Source: CAYVAP01 sp964343195
Lineage (GTDB): Bacteria > Bacteroidota > Bacteroidia > J057
DNA length: 55,375 nt
Reading direction: 5' to 3'
Assembly (NCBI GenBank): GCA_964343195.1
Contig: CAYFIR010000031.1
Location: forward strand, 1-55,375
The notes under the pieces are model-generated. The model made no database searches and was not told the origin of the DNA. It was given only the letters and a program-made list of their open reading frames with translations. How positions within the stretch are numbered: the first letter of the stretch is position 1; each line of letters opens with the position of its first letter. Made by a program: the position numbers and the translations under genes. Below, piece after piece: positions 31,266 to 39,707 of this stretch.

Positions 31266-31949
31266 ATGAAGACCTACAAACCATATTTGCTATCCTTGCT
31301 CCTGCTATGCCTGGGAGCTTCTCTCGTTGCCCAGCCTCAACTCCGAACGCAGGCGGGCTATAGCTACCTGCGTCACAGTCACTTTTCGGGAGTTCACTTT
31401 GACAACGAAATTCTCTTCGGTTCTGGTGCCCATCGTTGGAGCCTGGGACTCAGCCTTAACCACGCCGAAGGCAATCGCAATTTCGATCCCTCCCAGCCAG
31501 GGGTATATACGGTAGAATTTGGAGATTATGTACCCCCCTATCAAATTTCCACTTTACCCACGTTTCAGTACGATCATCCTGTGGAGCTTCCACCCCTTAC
31601 AACCCAGATCTTTCAAATAACGAGTAGAGTCGGATACAGTTATCAGTTTTCAGAGCTGCCCTTATCAGTCGGTGGAGGGCTTTACCTATCGTATGTGAAT
31701 AAGACCTATCTGGCTGATATCTTTTACGACACTGAAATGACCTGGCAACTGTTTGACCTGGATGTTGCCTATGACCTGGCCATCCCCTTTTACCTGCGCT
31801 ACCTTGCCATCGGGCCTTATCTGGAGGCAGACTACACCTTCTGGCAGGGAGAAGAGTTGGGCCTGGGCTTTGGGGCCAGCTATCACTTTTCTCGCAACCG
31901 CCATGGGTGGCTGGATCTGGGGCTGGTGGTGAGTTTTGGAGAGAAGTGA
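31266..31949 (+). CDS. Outer-membrane beta-barrel-like protein, hypothetical
   Basis: This 227-residue protein begins with a signal peptide (MKTYKPYLLSLLLLCLGASLVAQ). Its body is rich in Gly/Tyr-containing beta strands (LRTQAGYSYLRHSHFSG, RVGYSYQFSELPLSVGGGLYLSYV, LGLGFGASYHFSR), as in small outer-membrane barrels. Function unknown. It follows the similar gene at 30463 by 110 nt, a spacer containing the CGTGATTCGCAATTCG motif. A repeat array starts right at its stop codon. Confidence 0.65.
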   Translation: MKTYKPYLLSLLLLCLGASLVAQPQLRTQAGYSYLRHSHFSGVHFDNEILFGSGAHRWSLGLSLNHAEGNRNFDPSQPGVYTVEFGDYVPPYQISTLPTFQYDHPVELPPLTTQIFQITSRVGYSYQFSELPLSVGGGLYLSYVNKTYLADIFYDTEMTWQLFDLDVAYDLAIPFYLRYLAIGPYLEADYTFWQGEELGLGFGASYHFSRNRHGWLDLGLVVSFGEK

Positions 31950-32285
31950 GATCGCTGCGCTGCGAGAAGTCAGAAGCGAGATAAGAAGGGGTGATTCTGC
32001 GGTCAGAGACCCAAAATGCTGGACATGGGACAGAGTTCTGCGCCAGCAAGGGGGGGAGAGACCGCTGCGCTGTGAGAAGTCAGAAGCGAGATAAGAATGG
32101 ACGATTCTGCGGTCAGAGACCGGAAAATGCTGGACACGGGACAGAGTCCCGCGCCAGCAAGGGAGACCGAGAAAAGAGACCGCTCTTCTGTCAGAGGTCA
32201 GAAGCGAGATAAGAAGAGCTGTTTCTTCTCTGACCTCTGACCTCTGACAGGCCATAGGTCGATCTGACTTCTCGCTTCTTCCCTC
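31948..32285 (+). repeat. Tandem array of three 110-118 bp units
   Basis: Units start at 31948, 32058 and 32176 with GAGAYCGCT and share GAGAAGTCAGAAGCGAGATA. The first two also share ATTCTGCGGTCAGAGACC, AAAATGCTGGACA and GCGCCAGCAAG. The array closes with ACAGGCCATAGGTCGATCTG, also found at 30035. The 206-codon reading frame across it on the minus strand is a repeat artefact. Confidence 0.8.
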
Positions 32286-32293
32286 TATCTTCG
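32286..32293 (+). promoter_or_regulatory. Possible -7 element abutting the AKR start codon
   Basis: TATCTTCG lies four nt before the ATG at 32298. If it works as a -7 box, the transcript would start at or near the start codon, giving a leaderless mRNA. Confidence 0.3.
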
Positions 32294-32297
32294 CCCC

Positions 32298-33191
32298 ATG
32301 CAACACCGCAAACTCGGATTCACCGATTTATCTGTCAGTGTCATCGGACTGGGCTGCATGTCCCTGGGCCATGACCACACCTCAAACGCCCGGATCATCC
32401 ATGCGGCGCTGGACCATGGCGTCAACTTCATCGACACCGCCGATCTCTACGACAAAGGCTTCAACGAAGAGTCGGTCGGCAAGGCGCTGAAGGGAAGGCG
32501 CCAAGGCGTCATCCTGGCCACCAAGGTCGGCAATCAGTGGCGGCCCGACGGCTCGGGTTGGGACTGGAATCCGCGAAAGGAGTACATCCGAAAAGCGGTT
32601 CACGACTCCCTTCGCCGTCTCCAAACCAATTACATCGACCTCTATCAGTTGCACGGCGGCACCCTCGATGACCCGATTGATGAGACCATCGAGGCATTCG
32701 AAGAGCTAAAAATGCAGGGGCATATCCGGCACTATGGGATTTCTTCCATTCGGCCCAATGTCATCCGGGCCTGGACAGAAAAGTCCAATATGCAGAGCGT
32801 GATGACCCAGTATAGTCTGCTGGATCGTCGCCCGGAAGAAGAGACACTGAATCATTTGCATGACCACAACCGCAGCGTAGTGGTACGGGGGGCGGTGGCC
32901 AAGGGGCTATTGGCGGGTAAACCTGAAAAGGAATACTTAGGCTTTTCAGCACAGGAGGTCGCAGCAGTGCAGTTTGGATTGGAAAGACTGAAAGGGGGAA
33001 ATACGATGGGCCAACTGGCGCTGCGCTATGCGATGCAGCATCCGGCAGTGGCGACCATTGCAGCAGGGGCGAGCTCTGTAGAGCAGGTCGTGGAAAACGC
33101 CCAGGCGGGCAGCCTGCCGTTACTTTCGTTGGAAGAATACGTCGAATTGCAGTCGCTGGTCGCTCCGAATCAGTATGAGAAGCACCGATAA
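32298..33191 (+). CDS. Aldo/keto reductase
   Basis: This 297-residue NADPH-dependent oxidoreductase has the (beta/alpha)8 AKR fold. The catalytic tetrad is D46 (FIDTADLYD), Y51, K76 (LATKVGNQ) and H119 (YQLHGG). The C-terminal cofactor region TIAAGASSVEQVVENAQAG is present. The sequence style is that of general aldo/keto reductases (YajO/YghZ-like) with broad carbonyl specificity. It is convergent with the hypothetical gene ending at 33199, only 7 nt apart. Confidence 0.9.
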   Translation: MQHRKLGFTDLSVSVIGLGCMSLGHDHTSNARIIHAALDHGVNFIDTADLYDKGFNEESVGKALKGRRQGVILATKVGNQWRPDGSGWDWNPRKEYIRKAVHDSLRRLQTNYIDLYQLHGGTLDDPIDETIEAFEELKMQGHIRHYGISSIRPNVIRAWTEKSNMQSVMTQYSLLDRRPEEETLNHLHDHNRSVVVRGAVAKGLLAGKPEKEYLGFSAQEVAAVQFGLERLKGGNTMGQLALRYAMQHPAVATIAAGASSVEQVVENAQAGSLPLLSLEEYVELQSLVAPNQYEKHR

Positions 33192-33198
33192 GCTGCGT

Positions 33199-33801
33199 CT
33201 ATTCAGCGGAGATGTTCGAATCAGACTCAGAATCCTCAATGTTAGTGTTTTGGACTCTGGGGGCGACTTTCTCGACGAATGCAAGAACCTGTTCAACATT
33301 CTCTCGGTTGCGGCCATAGTCGATCAGGGTAGTCGACAGCATGGGGCTGCTATTTACCTGAACGAGTGTATAGCCCTCGTTGAGGTCACGTAGCCTGATC
33401 TCGATTTTTTCACCCCAACTCCACATTGAGGTCCCTCGGGTCAGAATCAGTTTCCCTTTGGCGGGCATTTTTTCCTTGAGCTTCCAGCCTTTTTGTTTCG
33501 CAAATCTCTCTACCAGCGCGCGCCAGACAACGTCGATTTCTTCCTGGACCATGAGCTCATCCTGTTGGCTGGGTACCAGGTCCGCCTCAGAGTTGATGCT
33601 TCTGCCCATCTGCTTCAGCTTCTTTTTTTGCATTTGCACAGCAAAAAACGAGAACAATAGCCCGAACAACACCCCCTGAATGATCAGGCCTATCAGGGGA
33701 GTGTCATTGCCCAGCCAATAGTTGAAGAAAAACTGAATCGCTCCAAATGATATCCCCGTCAGGAGAAAAACTTTCAGGAAATAGCGTTGTGTCGGTTTCA
33801 T
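33199..33801 (-). CDS. Hypothetical membrane protein with cytosolic domain (200 aa)
   Basis: Two N-terminal membrane helices (about residues 8-27 and 35-54) are followed by a basic linker (QKKKLKQMGRS) and a soluble alpha/beta domain (about 85-185). No known family is evident. Its start codon overlaps the stop of the upstream gene (ATGA, 33798-33801), so the two are translationally coupled. It is the last gene of the FadL-CrtZ transcription unit. Confidence 0.7.
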   Translation of the reverse strand: MKPTQRYFLKVFLLTGISFGAIQFFFNYWLGNDTPLIGLIIQGVLFGLLFSFFAVQMQKKKLKQMGRSINSEADLVPSQQDELMVQEEIDVVWRALVERFAKQKGWKLKEKMPAKGKLILTRGTSMWSWGEKIEIRLRDLNEGYTLVQVNSSPMLSTTLIDYGRNRENVEQVLAFVEKVAPRVQNTNIEDSESDSNISAE

Positions 33802-34409
33802 TGTGTAAATCCTCTTGGAAAAATCATGATGGCCTTGCCTTGCTCGTCATCGAGTGGTTCCAGCCGCAATCCGCCGCCCGGTTCTCCCTCAAGTTCCCAT
33901 TCCCTGGCTTCGACCTTGGCTATGGCTTCTGCCTGATCAGCATCATGCCCAAGGAACCAAACGGTCATGCCTTCACCGGGGGAATTATAGCTCAATAGAT
34001 ACATGCCGCTCTCAGTGGTGAGGGTTTCTTCGAAAAAGTATAGCGATTCCAGTTGGGGAACTGCCGGTGCAAATCTAAAACGAAACAGGAGATAAACCTC
34101 CGCAGGATCAGCATACAGATCCAGACCCGCAGGGAAATCTTCATTGTTCATCAAGGTCTGGCTCCACACCTTTCTATTGCCAATTTCTCCCAGTGACTCC
34201 CACTCGGGTGGTTCTCCCGGAGCTCGCTTCCCCGCCCGTAGCCAGTCGGCCAGCAGGATAAACGGCGTCGCGATGAAGAGCGCCAGGTTGACCGAAGTGG
34301 ATACCACCTCACCTGCCACCTCGGGAATGGCCGGTTGAGGAGAAGAGGCTTCTTCGATCCAGACGTCATAGGTGGGAGAAAGGCGTTCCCTGATCCAGGT
34401 TTCATCCAT
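33798..34409 (-). CDS. Hypothetical protein (203 aa), coupled to next gene
   Basis: It has one hydrophobic segment (LALFIATPFILLADWL, about residues 42-57) in an otherwise acidic, soluble protein; a short membrane anchor or amphipathic helix is likely. I recognise no domain. It overlaps the downstream gene by four bases (ATGA) and lies 15 nt after crtZ, so it is part of the same operon. Confidence 0.68.
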   Translation of the reverse strand: MDETWIRERLSPTYDVWIEEASSPQPAIPEVAGEVVSTSVNLALFIATPFILLADWLRAGKRAPGEPPEWESLGEIGNRKVWSQTLMNNEDFPAGLDLYADPAEVYLLFRFRFAPAVPQLESLYFFEETLTTESGMYLLSYNSPGEGMTVWFLGHDADQAEAIAKVEAREWELEGEPGGGLRLEPLDDEQGKAIMIFPRGFTQ

Positions 34410-34424
34410 AGAAGTTGCTCAGGC

Positions 34425-34910
34425 TTAAGACTCTACTGGAGGGTGGTTCATTACCTCCTTTTTCTTGGGCTGATACTTGCGAGGAGCATACAGAAATCCA
34501 TACGCTTCTGAATGGTCCCGGTTGGGGTGCTTGTGATGCATTTTGTGGGCACGTATCAGTCGGTTGATGTAGAGACTACTCGTTTTGAATTTGATCTTTA
34601 CCCGACGGTGGATGATGATGTCGTGAAAGATAAAGTAAAAAACGCCATAAACCGCTATGCCTATTCCCACCCAAAGCAGCCAGGAGCCTTTTTCCATTCC
34701 ATAAATAACCAGCCCCATGGAGATAGCGCCATAAAGCACTGATACCACATCATTTAGCTCCCACCAGCCGGGATTGTAGCGATGGTGTGACTGATGTATG
34801 AACCAGAGGGGGCCATGAAGGAGGTAGCGGTGCATCAGCCACGCCCAGCCTTCCATTACCAGGAAGGTGGCTAGGACAATTGATCCATTAAGTAAGATTT
34901 CTATCCACAT
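34425..34910 (-). CDS. crtZ: Beta-carotene hydroxylase / sterol-desaturase family (CrtZ)
   Basis: This 161-residue membrane di-iron hydroxylase has the full CrtZ histidine pattern: HRYLLHGPLWFIHQSHH, FHDIIIHRR and HKMHHKH. It should hydroxylate the beta rings of carotenoids, giving zeaxanthin-type pigments. I start at the ATG at 34910 because the longer frame begins with a TTG at the end of FadL. It lies 35 nt downstream of a FadL-like gene and 15 nt before a hypothetical gene. No other crt gene is nearby, so the rest of the carotenoid pathway is elsewhere. Confidence 0.9.
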   Translation of the reverse strand: MWIEILLNGSIVLATFLVMEGWAWLMHRYLLHGPLWFIHQSHHRYNPGWWELNDVVSVLYGAISMGLVIYGMEKGSWLLWVGIGIAVYGVFYFIFHDIIIHRRVKIKFKTSSLYINRLIRAHKMHHKHPNRDHSEAYGFLYAPRKYQPKKKEVMNHPPVES

Positions 34911-34945
34911 AGACACATTAACCTGTTGATCTGGCAAAAGTTTGG

Positions 34946-36184
34946 TCAGAAGACATATCCCAAACCTATTCCCAGGTTGCTTTGGGTACTGCGGTAGATA
35001 CCCCCAAATCCTCCAGCGGAAAAGGAGGAGGTTCTTTCTCCGGTGTATTCATAAACATAGGCAAGATCCAGGGTCAGGTTGCGGATTATTCGCCAGCTAA
35101 ATCCAGCGGTGATGCCTATGGAGTTGGCGTCTGGAAGTTCTGGTGAGACGTAAAGCTGTGGAACAGGAGAGTTCTTGAAGTATCCTCCGGCCCGAATCAT
35201 GGTATTGGTCGAAAGGGAATATTCTCCTCCCAGCCGAAAGTTCACAGTGTTTTTAAATGCGCGTTCGGGATAGGTGGTGAAGCCGGGTACCTCTTCCTGC
35301 AGGTAAATATGTAGCGAATCAAACACCTGCCAGCCTACCCACTGTACCTCAAAGCTCAGAAGCAGGCGCTCCTGCGGGCGATAGCTTAGTCCAAGGTTCA
35401 GTTCGGAAGGAAGCGGTATTTCCGAATAGAAGGACTGATCTGGGTATTGGCTGGTGAGAGATGGGGGCACAGTAAATCGGATGATCCCACTGTCTAGCGG
35501 AATGCTCATTCTGCTCCTGTAGGTGATGCCGAGGTTTACCTTGTCTGACAGAGCCGCATACATCCCCAATGATAGGCCCCAGGCAGCCCCGGTACCAGAA
35601 TATTGAGCATTTCCATCCGCCCCATTTGAGCTGGTATTGGGCAGAGCCTTTCGTCCCAGCAGGGTTCCGGCGAGGTATCTGAATCCTACTCCTATTCCCA
35701 GTTTGGGCGTTACCTTGAAACTCAGGGTGGATTGAAGGGCCAGGGTATTGATGGCAAATTCCTGGGTGAGGTACTTTCCTTTCCAGTCATCCGGCCACCT
35801 CGTGGTGGATCCAAACGGGTTGGTCAGCGAAAACCCCAGTGCCCATCTTCCTAGTGGGGTATCTTTTTTCCCTTTCCATGAACCATAAAGGTAGATCGGC
35901 GTGATAACCACGGTGTCCATAGCCGTTACATAGGCACTGGGCGGGAGCCCGGCGTACTGGGTTATCGGACGAATGGCAGTCCCTCCAAAGAGTAGGTTGG
36001 CCCGATGAGGCGTGAATACCAGCGCACCCGGATTAAAATACCCGGCGCTTGCATCCTGAGCCAGGGCCGTACTGGCCACTCCCATGCCCAGTTGTCGCTG
36101 TCCCATTAGATAGAGCTTGAAGCCACCTGCCATGGCTCCATTGATGATCAAAATGAGGCTAATAAGTATGGTTAAAATCCGCAT
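34946..36184 (-). CDS. OmpP1/FadL family outer-membrane transporter
   Basis: This 412-residue protein has a signal peptide (cleavage near residue 20, AMAGG) followed by a FadL-type N-terminal hatch region (GQRQLGMGVASTALAQDASAGYFNPGALV) and a beta-barrel with many amphipathic strands, ending in aromatic F (GIGLGYVF). FadL proteins admit long-chain fatty acids and other hydrophobic compounds. It is the first gene of a four-gene minus-strand unit with crtZ and two hypothetical genes. Its substrate could thus be a lipid or hydrophobic pigment precursor (inference). Confidence 0.9.
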   Translation of the reverse strand: MRILTILISLILIINGAMAGGFKLYLMGQRQLGMGVASTALAQDASAGYFNPGALVFTPHRANLLFGGTAIRPITQYAGLPPSAYVTAMDTVVITPIYLYGSWKGKKDTPLGRWALGFSLTNPFGSTTRWPDDWKGKYLTQEFAINTLALQSTLSFKVTPKLGIGVGFRYLAGTLLGRKALPNTSSNGADGNAQYSGTGAAWGLSLGMYAALSDKVNLGITYRSRMSIPLDSGIIRFTVPPSLTSQYPDQSFYSEIPLPSELNLGLSYRPQERLLLSFEVQWVGWQVFDSLHIYLQEEVPGFTTYPERAFKNTVNFRLGGEYSLSTNTMIRAGGYFKNSPVPQLYVSPELPDANSIGITAGFSWRIIRNLTLDLAYVYEYTGERTSSFSAGGFGGIYRSTQSNLGIGLGYVF

Positions 36185-36431
36185 GTACAGCTCTGGTTTG
36201 TGCCAAGCCAGACGGAAAGCGGGAGTAGGAATGTCTAGCCAACCTGTAGCGTATGCTATTAGGCTTCATGTCCATATTTCCTGTCCATCTGAACAAAGTT
36301 GAAAATACCCTAATTCCCCGAAAAAGCGCAAGGCCACAAAAATCCCCTTTGATTTCACAGATCGCTGAAAATAATTGCAAATCGGACCATTTTTTTTCAC
36401 TAGTTTAGCAAAGCCTAAAATCATTGGTAAC

Positions 36432-37451
36432 ATGAGCATCATTCTGCTGGACACTGGCCTCTACACACTTATTACCATCACGGCAGTCATCACCATCGTG
36501 ACCATCGGGGCTTTGGTGTATTTTGTCCCTCTGGGGTTGTGGATTACCGCGATCTTCTCGGGTGTTCGCATCAGCATTTTTCAGTTGATCGGTATGCGCC
36601 TGCGTAGGGTAAAGCCCAGCGTGATCGTAGATGAATTGATCAAATCGAAGAAGGGCGAACTGCGTGATGTTACTTTTAACAAACTGGAGACGCATTACCT
36701 GGCTAAAGGAAACGTGAATCGGGTGATTGATGCCTTGATTTCTGCGAAAAACGCCCATATACCCCTGTCTTTTGACGATGCTGCCGCTATTGATCTCGCG
36801 GGTCGAGATGTCTTACAGGCTGTACGGGACTCAGTAAACACCAAGGTAATCGACTCTCCTACAATTGAAGCGGTTGCTAAAGATGGGGTTCAGCTCCTGG
36901 TGAAAGCCCGTATTACAGTCCGGGCCGTATTGGAAAAACTGGTAGGTGGAGCGGCAGAAGACACGGTTCTGGCCAGGGTAGGGCAGGGCATCGTTGCGGC
37001 GATTGGCTCAGCTGAGACCCACGAGGTCATCCTTGCGGATCCCGGTGTGATTTCAGAACGAATTACGACTGAGGGACTTACCGCCGGTACTGCGTTTGAA
37101 GTATTGTCCATTGACATTGCGGATGTGGACATTGGCAAAAGCATCGGAGCGGAGCTTAAAGCTGAGGAGGCTGAGGCGGAGCTAAAAGTTGCGCGTGCAA
37201 AAGCCGAAGAAAAACGTGCTGAGGCTGCTGCTGAGGAGCAGTACTTCCGCGCTCGGGTTCAGGAGATGCGTGCCAAACTGATTGAGGCTGAAGCCCAGGT
37301 TCCGCTGGCAATGGCCAAAGCCCTCATTAGTGGTAATCTCGGCATCATGGATTATCATCGATTACAGAATATTGAAGCTGATACTCGTATGCGTCGTTCA
37401 TTTGCTGACCTAGAGGACGAGCCCAAAGAGGTAGACGACGATCAGGAATAG
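36432..37451 (+). CDS. floA: Flotillin-like protein FloA
   Basis: This 339-residue membrane-associated scaffold protein has an N-terminal membrane hairpin (about residues 8-45), a flotillin/SPFH-like core (VQLLVKARITVRAVLEKLVGGAAEDTVLARVGQGIVAAIGSAETH) and the characteristic Ala/Glu-rich helix (EEAEAELKVARAKAEEKRAEAAAEE). FloA organises functional membrane microdomains. I use the ATG at 36432 because it directly precedes the membrane segment. The usual NfeD partner is not adjacent. A perfect palindromic terminator follows. Confidence 0.93.
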   Translation: MSIILLDTGLYTLITITAVITIVTIGALVYFVPLGLWITAIFSGVRISIFQLIGMRLRRVKPSVIVDELIKSKKGELRDVTFNKLETHYLAKGNVNRVIDALISAKNAHIPLSFDDAAAIDLAGRDVLQAVRDSVNTKVIDSPTIEAVAKDGVQLLVKARITVRAVLEKLVGGAAEDTVLARVGQGIVAAIGSAETHEVILADPGVISERITTEGLTAGTAFEVLSIDIADVDIGKSIGAELKAEEAEAELKVARAKAEEKRAEAAAEEQYFRARVQEMRAKLIEAEAQVPLAMAKALISGNLGIMDYHRLQNIEADTRMRRSFADLEDEPKEVDDDQE

Positions 37452-37467
37452 CTGATTTTTCAATGGC

Positions 37468-37511
37468 CATAACAAATAAAACCAGCCAATTGGCTGGTTT
37501 TATTTGTTATG
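37468..37511. terminator. Perfect 44-bp palindrome, bidirectional terminator
   Basis: The sequence from 37468 to 37511 is perfectly self-complementary around CCAATTGG, with GCTGGTTTTATTTG on either side giving T-rich ends in both directions. It separates convergent floA and recA, though recA's stop is 156 nt away. Confidence 0.85.
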
Positions 37512-37538
37512 TGAATCAAGGGTTATGATCATGGTCTT

Positions 37539-37596
37539 GTAGAGGCGACCCGCAGGTTCGCCTAGCGTATCAGACGAACCTGTGGGTCGCCTCTAC
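37539..37596. repeat. Inverted repeat GTAGAGGCGACCCGCAGGTTCG
   Basis: Arms at 37539-37560 and 37575-37596 match in 21 of 22 bases around a 14-nt loop. This is a stand-alone hairpin between the floA terminator and recA, resembling known short palindromic repeats; no T-run follows, so it is not a simple terminator. Confidence 0.75.
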
Positions 37597-37666
37597 GACA
37601 TGCTACAGCCCTTTTTTGGGGGTGAACGCTTGATTCGCATTTGTTATGAAAGTATGTCAAGCTTGC

Positions 37667-38731
37667 TTAAGCCTTCTCTTTCTTCTTCTTCTCCTTTTCT
37701 TCTTCTACCACAACTGCTTCTTCATGAGCCGGGAGAATGCCTTTGGCAGTAAGTACCTTGTTCTCTATCTCTTCCATCAGTTCCGGGTTGTCCTCCAGGA
37801 CCTGCTTGACCTTATCTCGGCCCTGCCCGATTTTATCACCGTTGTAGCTGAACCAGCTACCGGCTTTTTGTACCACATCGAGTTCAGTAGCGAGGTCCAG
37901 CACCTCTCCTGAACGAGAGATCCCTTTGCCAAACATGATGTCGAACTCCACAATGCGGAAAGGAGGGGACACCTTGTTCTTGGCGACTTTTACTTTGACC
38001 CTGTTACCGATGCTATCAGTTCCGTCCTTGATCTGCGCGATGCGTCGGATGTCAAGGCGCACGGAAGCGTAGAACTTCAGGGCGTTACCACCAGTGGTGG
38101 TTTCAGGATTGCCAAACATCACGCCGATCTTCTCACGCAGCTGGTTGATGAAGATACAGACACAGTTGGTTTTGGAGATGGCTGCGGTCAGCTTTCTGAG
38201 GGCCTGAGACATCAGGCGGGCTTGTAGCCCCATTTTTGAGTCACCCATCTCGCCTTCTATCTCGGCCTTGGGGGTCAGGGCTGCCACGGAGTCAACCACC
38301 ACGATGTCGATAGCTCCGGATCGAATGAGGTATTCGGTGATTTCCAGGGCCTGCTCACCGTAATCTGGCTGAGAGATGTAGAGATTTTCAGTATCGATGC
38401 CAAGTTTTTCAGCATAGTGGCGGTCAAATGCATGTTCCGCATCTACAAAGGCCGCCAATCCACCACGTTTTTGGGCTTCCGCAATCATGTGCATGGCCAT
38501 AGTGGTTTTACCGGAGGATTCCGGACCATAGATTTCGATGATACGACCACGGGGCACGCCGCCAATTCCGAGGGCGATGTCTAGTCCAAGTGATCCGGTT
38601 GAAAGGGCTGGCACGTCCACTACATTGTCATCGCTGAGTTTCATGACGATGCCTTTGCCATAGGTCTTCTCCAGTTTATCCATTGTCATCTGGAGAGACT
38701 TCAGTTTTTCTTGTCTTATGTCCTTTGCCAT
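37667..38731 (-). CDS. recA: Recombinase RecA
   Basis: This 354-residue ATP-dependent recombinase drives homologous strand exchange and SOS signalling. It shows Walker A GPESSGKTT (69-77), the VVDSVAAL Walker B strand, the MAW-like motif region and the loop-2 region (FGNPETTTGGNALKFYASVRLDIR). The C-terminal tail is unusually charged (EEAVVVEEEKEKKKKEKA). It is monocistronic; no recX is adjacent. The gene's identity is unambiguous. Confidence 0.98.
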   Translation of the reverse strand: MAKDIRQEKLKSLQMTMDKLEKTYGKGIVMKLSDDNVVDVPALSTGSLGLDIALGIGGVPRGRIIEIYGPESSGKTTMAMHMIAEAQKRGGLAAFVDAEHAFDRHYAEKLGIDTENLYISQPDYGEQALEITEYLIRSGAIDIVVVDSVAALTPKAEIEGEMGDSKMGLQARLMSQALRKLTAAISKTNCVCIFINQLREKIGVMFGNPETTTGGNALKFYASVRLDIRRIAQIKDGTDSIGNRVKVKVAKNKVSPPFRIVEFDIMFGKGISRSGEVLDLATELDVVQKAGSWFSYNGDKIGQGRDKVKQVLEDNPELMEEIENKVLTAKGILPAHEEAVVVEEEKEKKKKEKA

Positions 38732-38797
38732 GTTCGTAGGTACATTTGGTCGTTTTACAACAATTGGTAGAGCCGGTTGGGGTCGGTGGGGGTAGTT

Positions 38798-39589
38798 TTA
38801 TTCCTGTGTTGGGATGCGAACATCCAGTATTCGAATGGCTTTTCTGGGACGATCATACTGGTCAGTTGCTGTCAGGCTAATGGTTTTGACCACATCCATC
38901 CCACTTACTACTTCACCAAAAACGGTGTAACTAAAATCCAGAGAAATCGCACCCCCTTTTTCTCGGTAGGCTTGACGCTCGGCGACTGGGTAGGAAAATT
39001 CTTCAAACCCCAGGCTGGATTGGTAGGACTCAAAATCGCCCTCATAGCGACCATCATGGATGGCTTTCTGGTAAGCTTCATAGATTCTTCCCCGAATTTG
39101 CCCCGTACGGACATTTTCCATGCTGTCAATCACCCGGTTAGGTATTGGGTCGCTTTCTGCCACAATGTAGAACTGACTACCGGCAGACCGTTTTTCTGCG
39201 TTGAGGGAGTCAGGTTGCCTGGCAGCAGCTAACCTGCCGGGGATATGAACGCTGTAGGAACCTATTTCTGCGGGTAATTGGTATCCTGGTCCATTGTCTT
39301 TTTTCGGGTCTACACCAGGGTAGGATTCGCGTGTACGCGGGTCACCTGCCTGGATCACAAATTCGTCGATAATCCGATGAAATGCGACACTGTCATAAAA
39401 ATCCTCTCTGGCCAGTTTGAGAAAGTTGTCTCGATGTTTGGGGGTTTCGTCAAACAGGTCAATGCTAATCTCTCCCAGTTCTGTGACGATCACTACGTCG
39501 ATTCGGTTGAGATCTTCCTGACTGATCTTTGAGCCTCCGCAACCAAAAATGAAGACTAAAAATATGAGGATAAACATGTAGCGCCACAT
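38798..39589 (-). CDS. Cyclophilin-type peptidyl-prolyl isomerase, lipoprotein
   Basis: This 263-residue protein has a lipoprotein signal (MWRYMFILIFLVFIFGC, C17) and a cyclophilin domain: VVIVTELGEISIDLFDETPKHRDNFLKLAREDFYDSVAFHRIIDEFVIQAGDP, then SAGSQFYIV and a C-terminal SYTVFGEVVSGMDVVKTI. A stretch of about 60 residues between the Q-FYIV motif and the FGEV strand is an insertion relative to small bacterial cyclophilins. It catalyses proline cis-trans isomerisation in the cell envelope. The start at 39589 places the lipoprotein signal at the N-terminus. It is 66 nt upstream of recA. Confidence 0.9.
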   Translation of the reverse strand: MWRYMFILIFLVFIFGCGGSKISQEDLNRIDVVIVTELGEISIDLFDETPKHRDNFLKLAREDFYDSVAFHRIIDEFVIQAGDPRTRESYPGVDPKKDNGPGYQLPAEIGSYSVHIPGRLAAARQPDSLNAEKRSAGSQFYIVAESDPIPNRVIDSMENVRTGQIRGRIYEAYQKAIHDGRYEGDFESYQSSLGFEEFSYPVAERQAYREKGGAISLDFSYTVFGEVVSGMDVVKTISLTATDQYDRPRKAIRILDVRIPTQE

Positions 39590-39707
39590 AGGCTTACCAT
39601 TGTTTTTACTAATGCAAAGTAAATAGCCTGAGATTGAATTCCAATTTTTTTGGCTCATTCCTCAAAATGTTAGCAAATGTGCGACACAAACTGTCGCTTC
39701 AGAAGTA

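Noticed and set aside
31948..32285. CRISPR array
   Set aside because: Units are 110-118 bp with no short repeat/spacer alternation and no cas genes.
31686..32306. 206-codon minus-strand frame
   Set aside because: It runs through the tandem repeat array and its translation just mirrors the repeat units.
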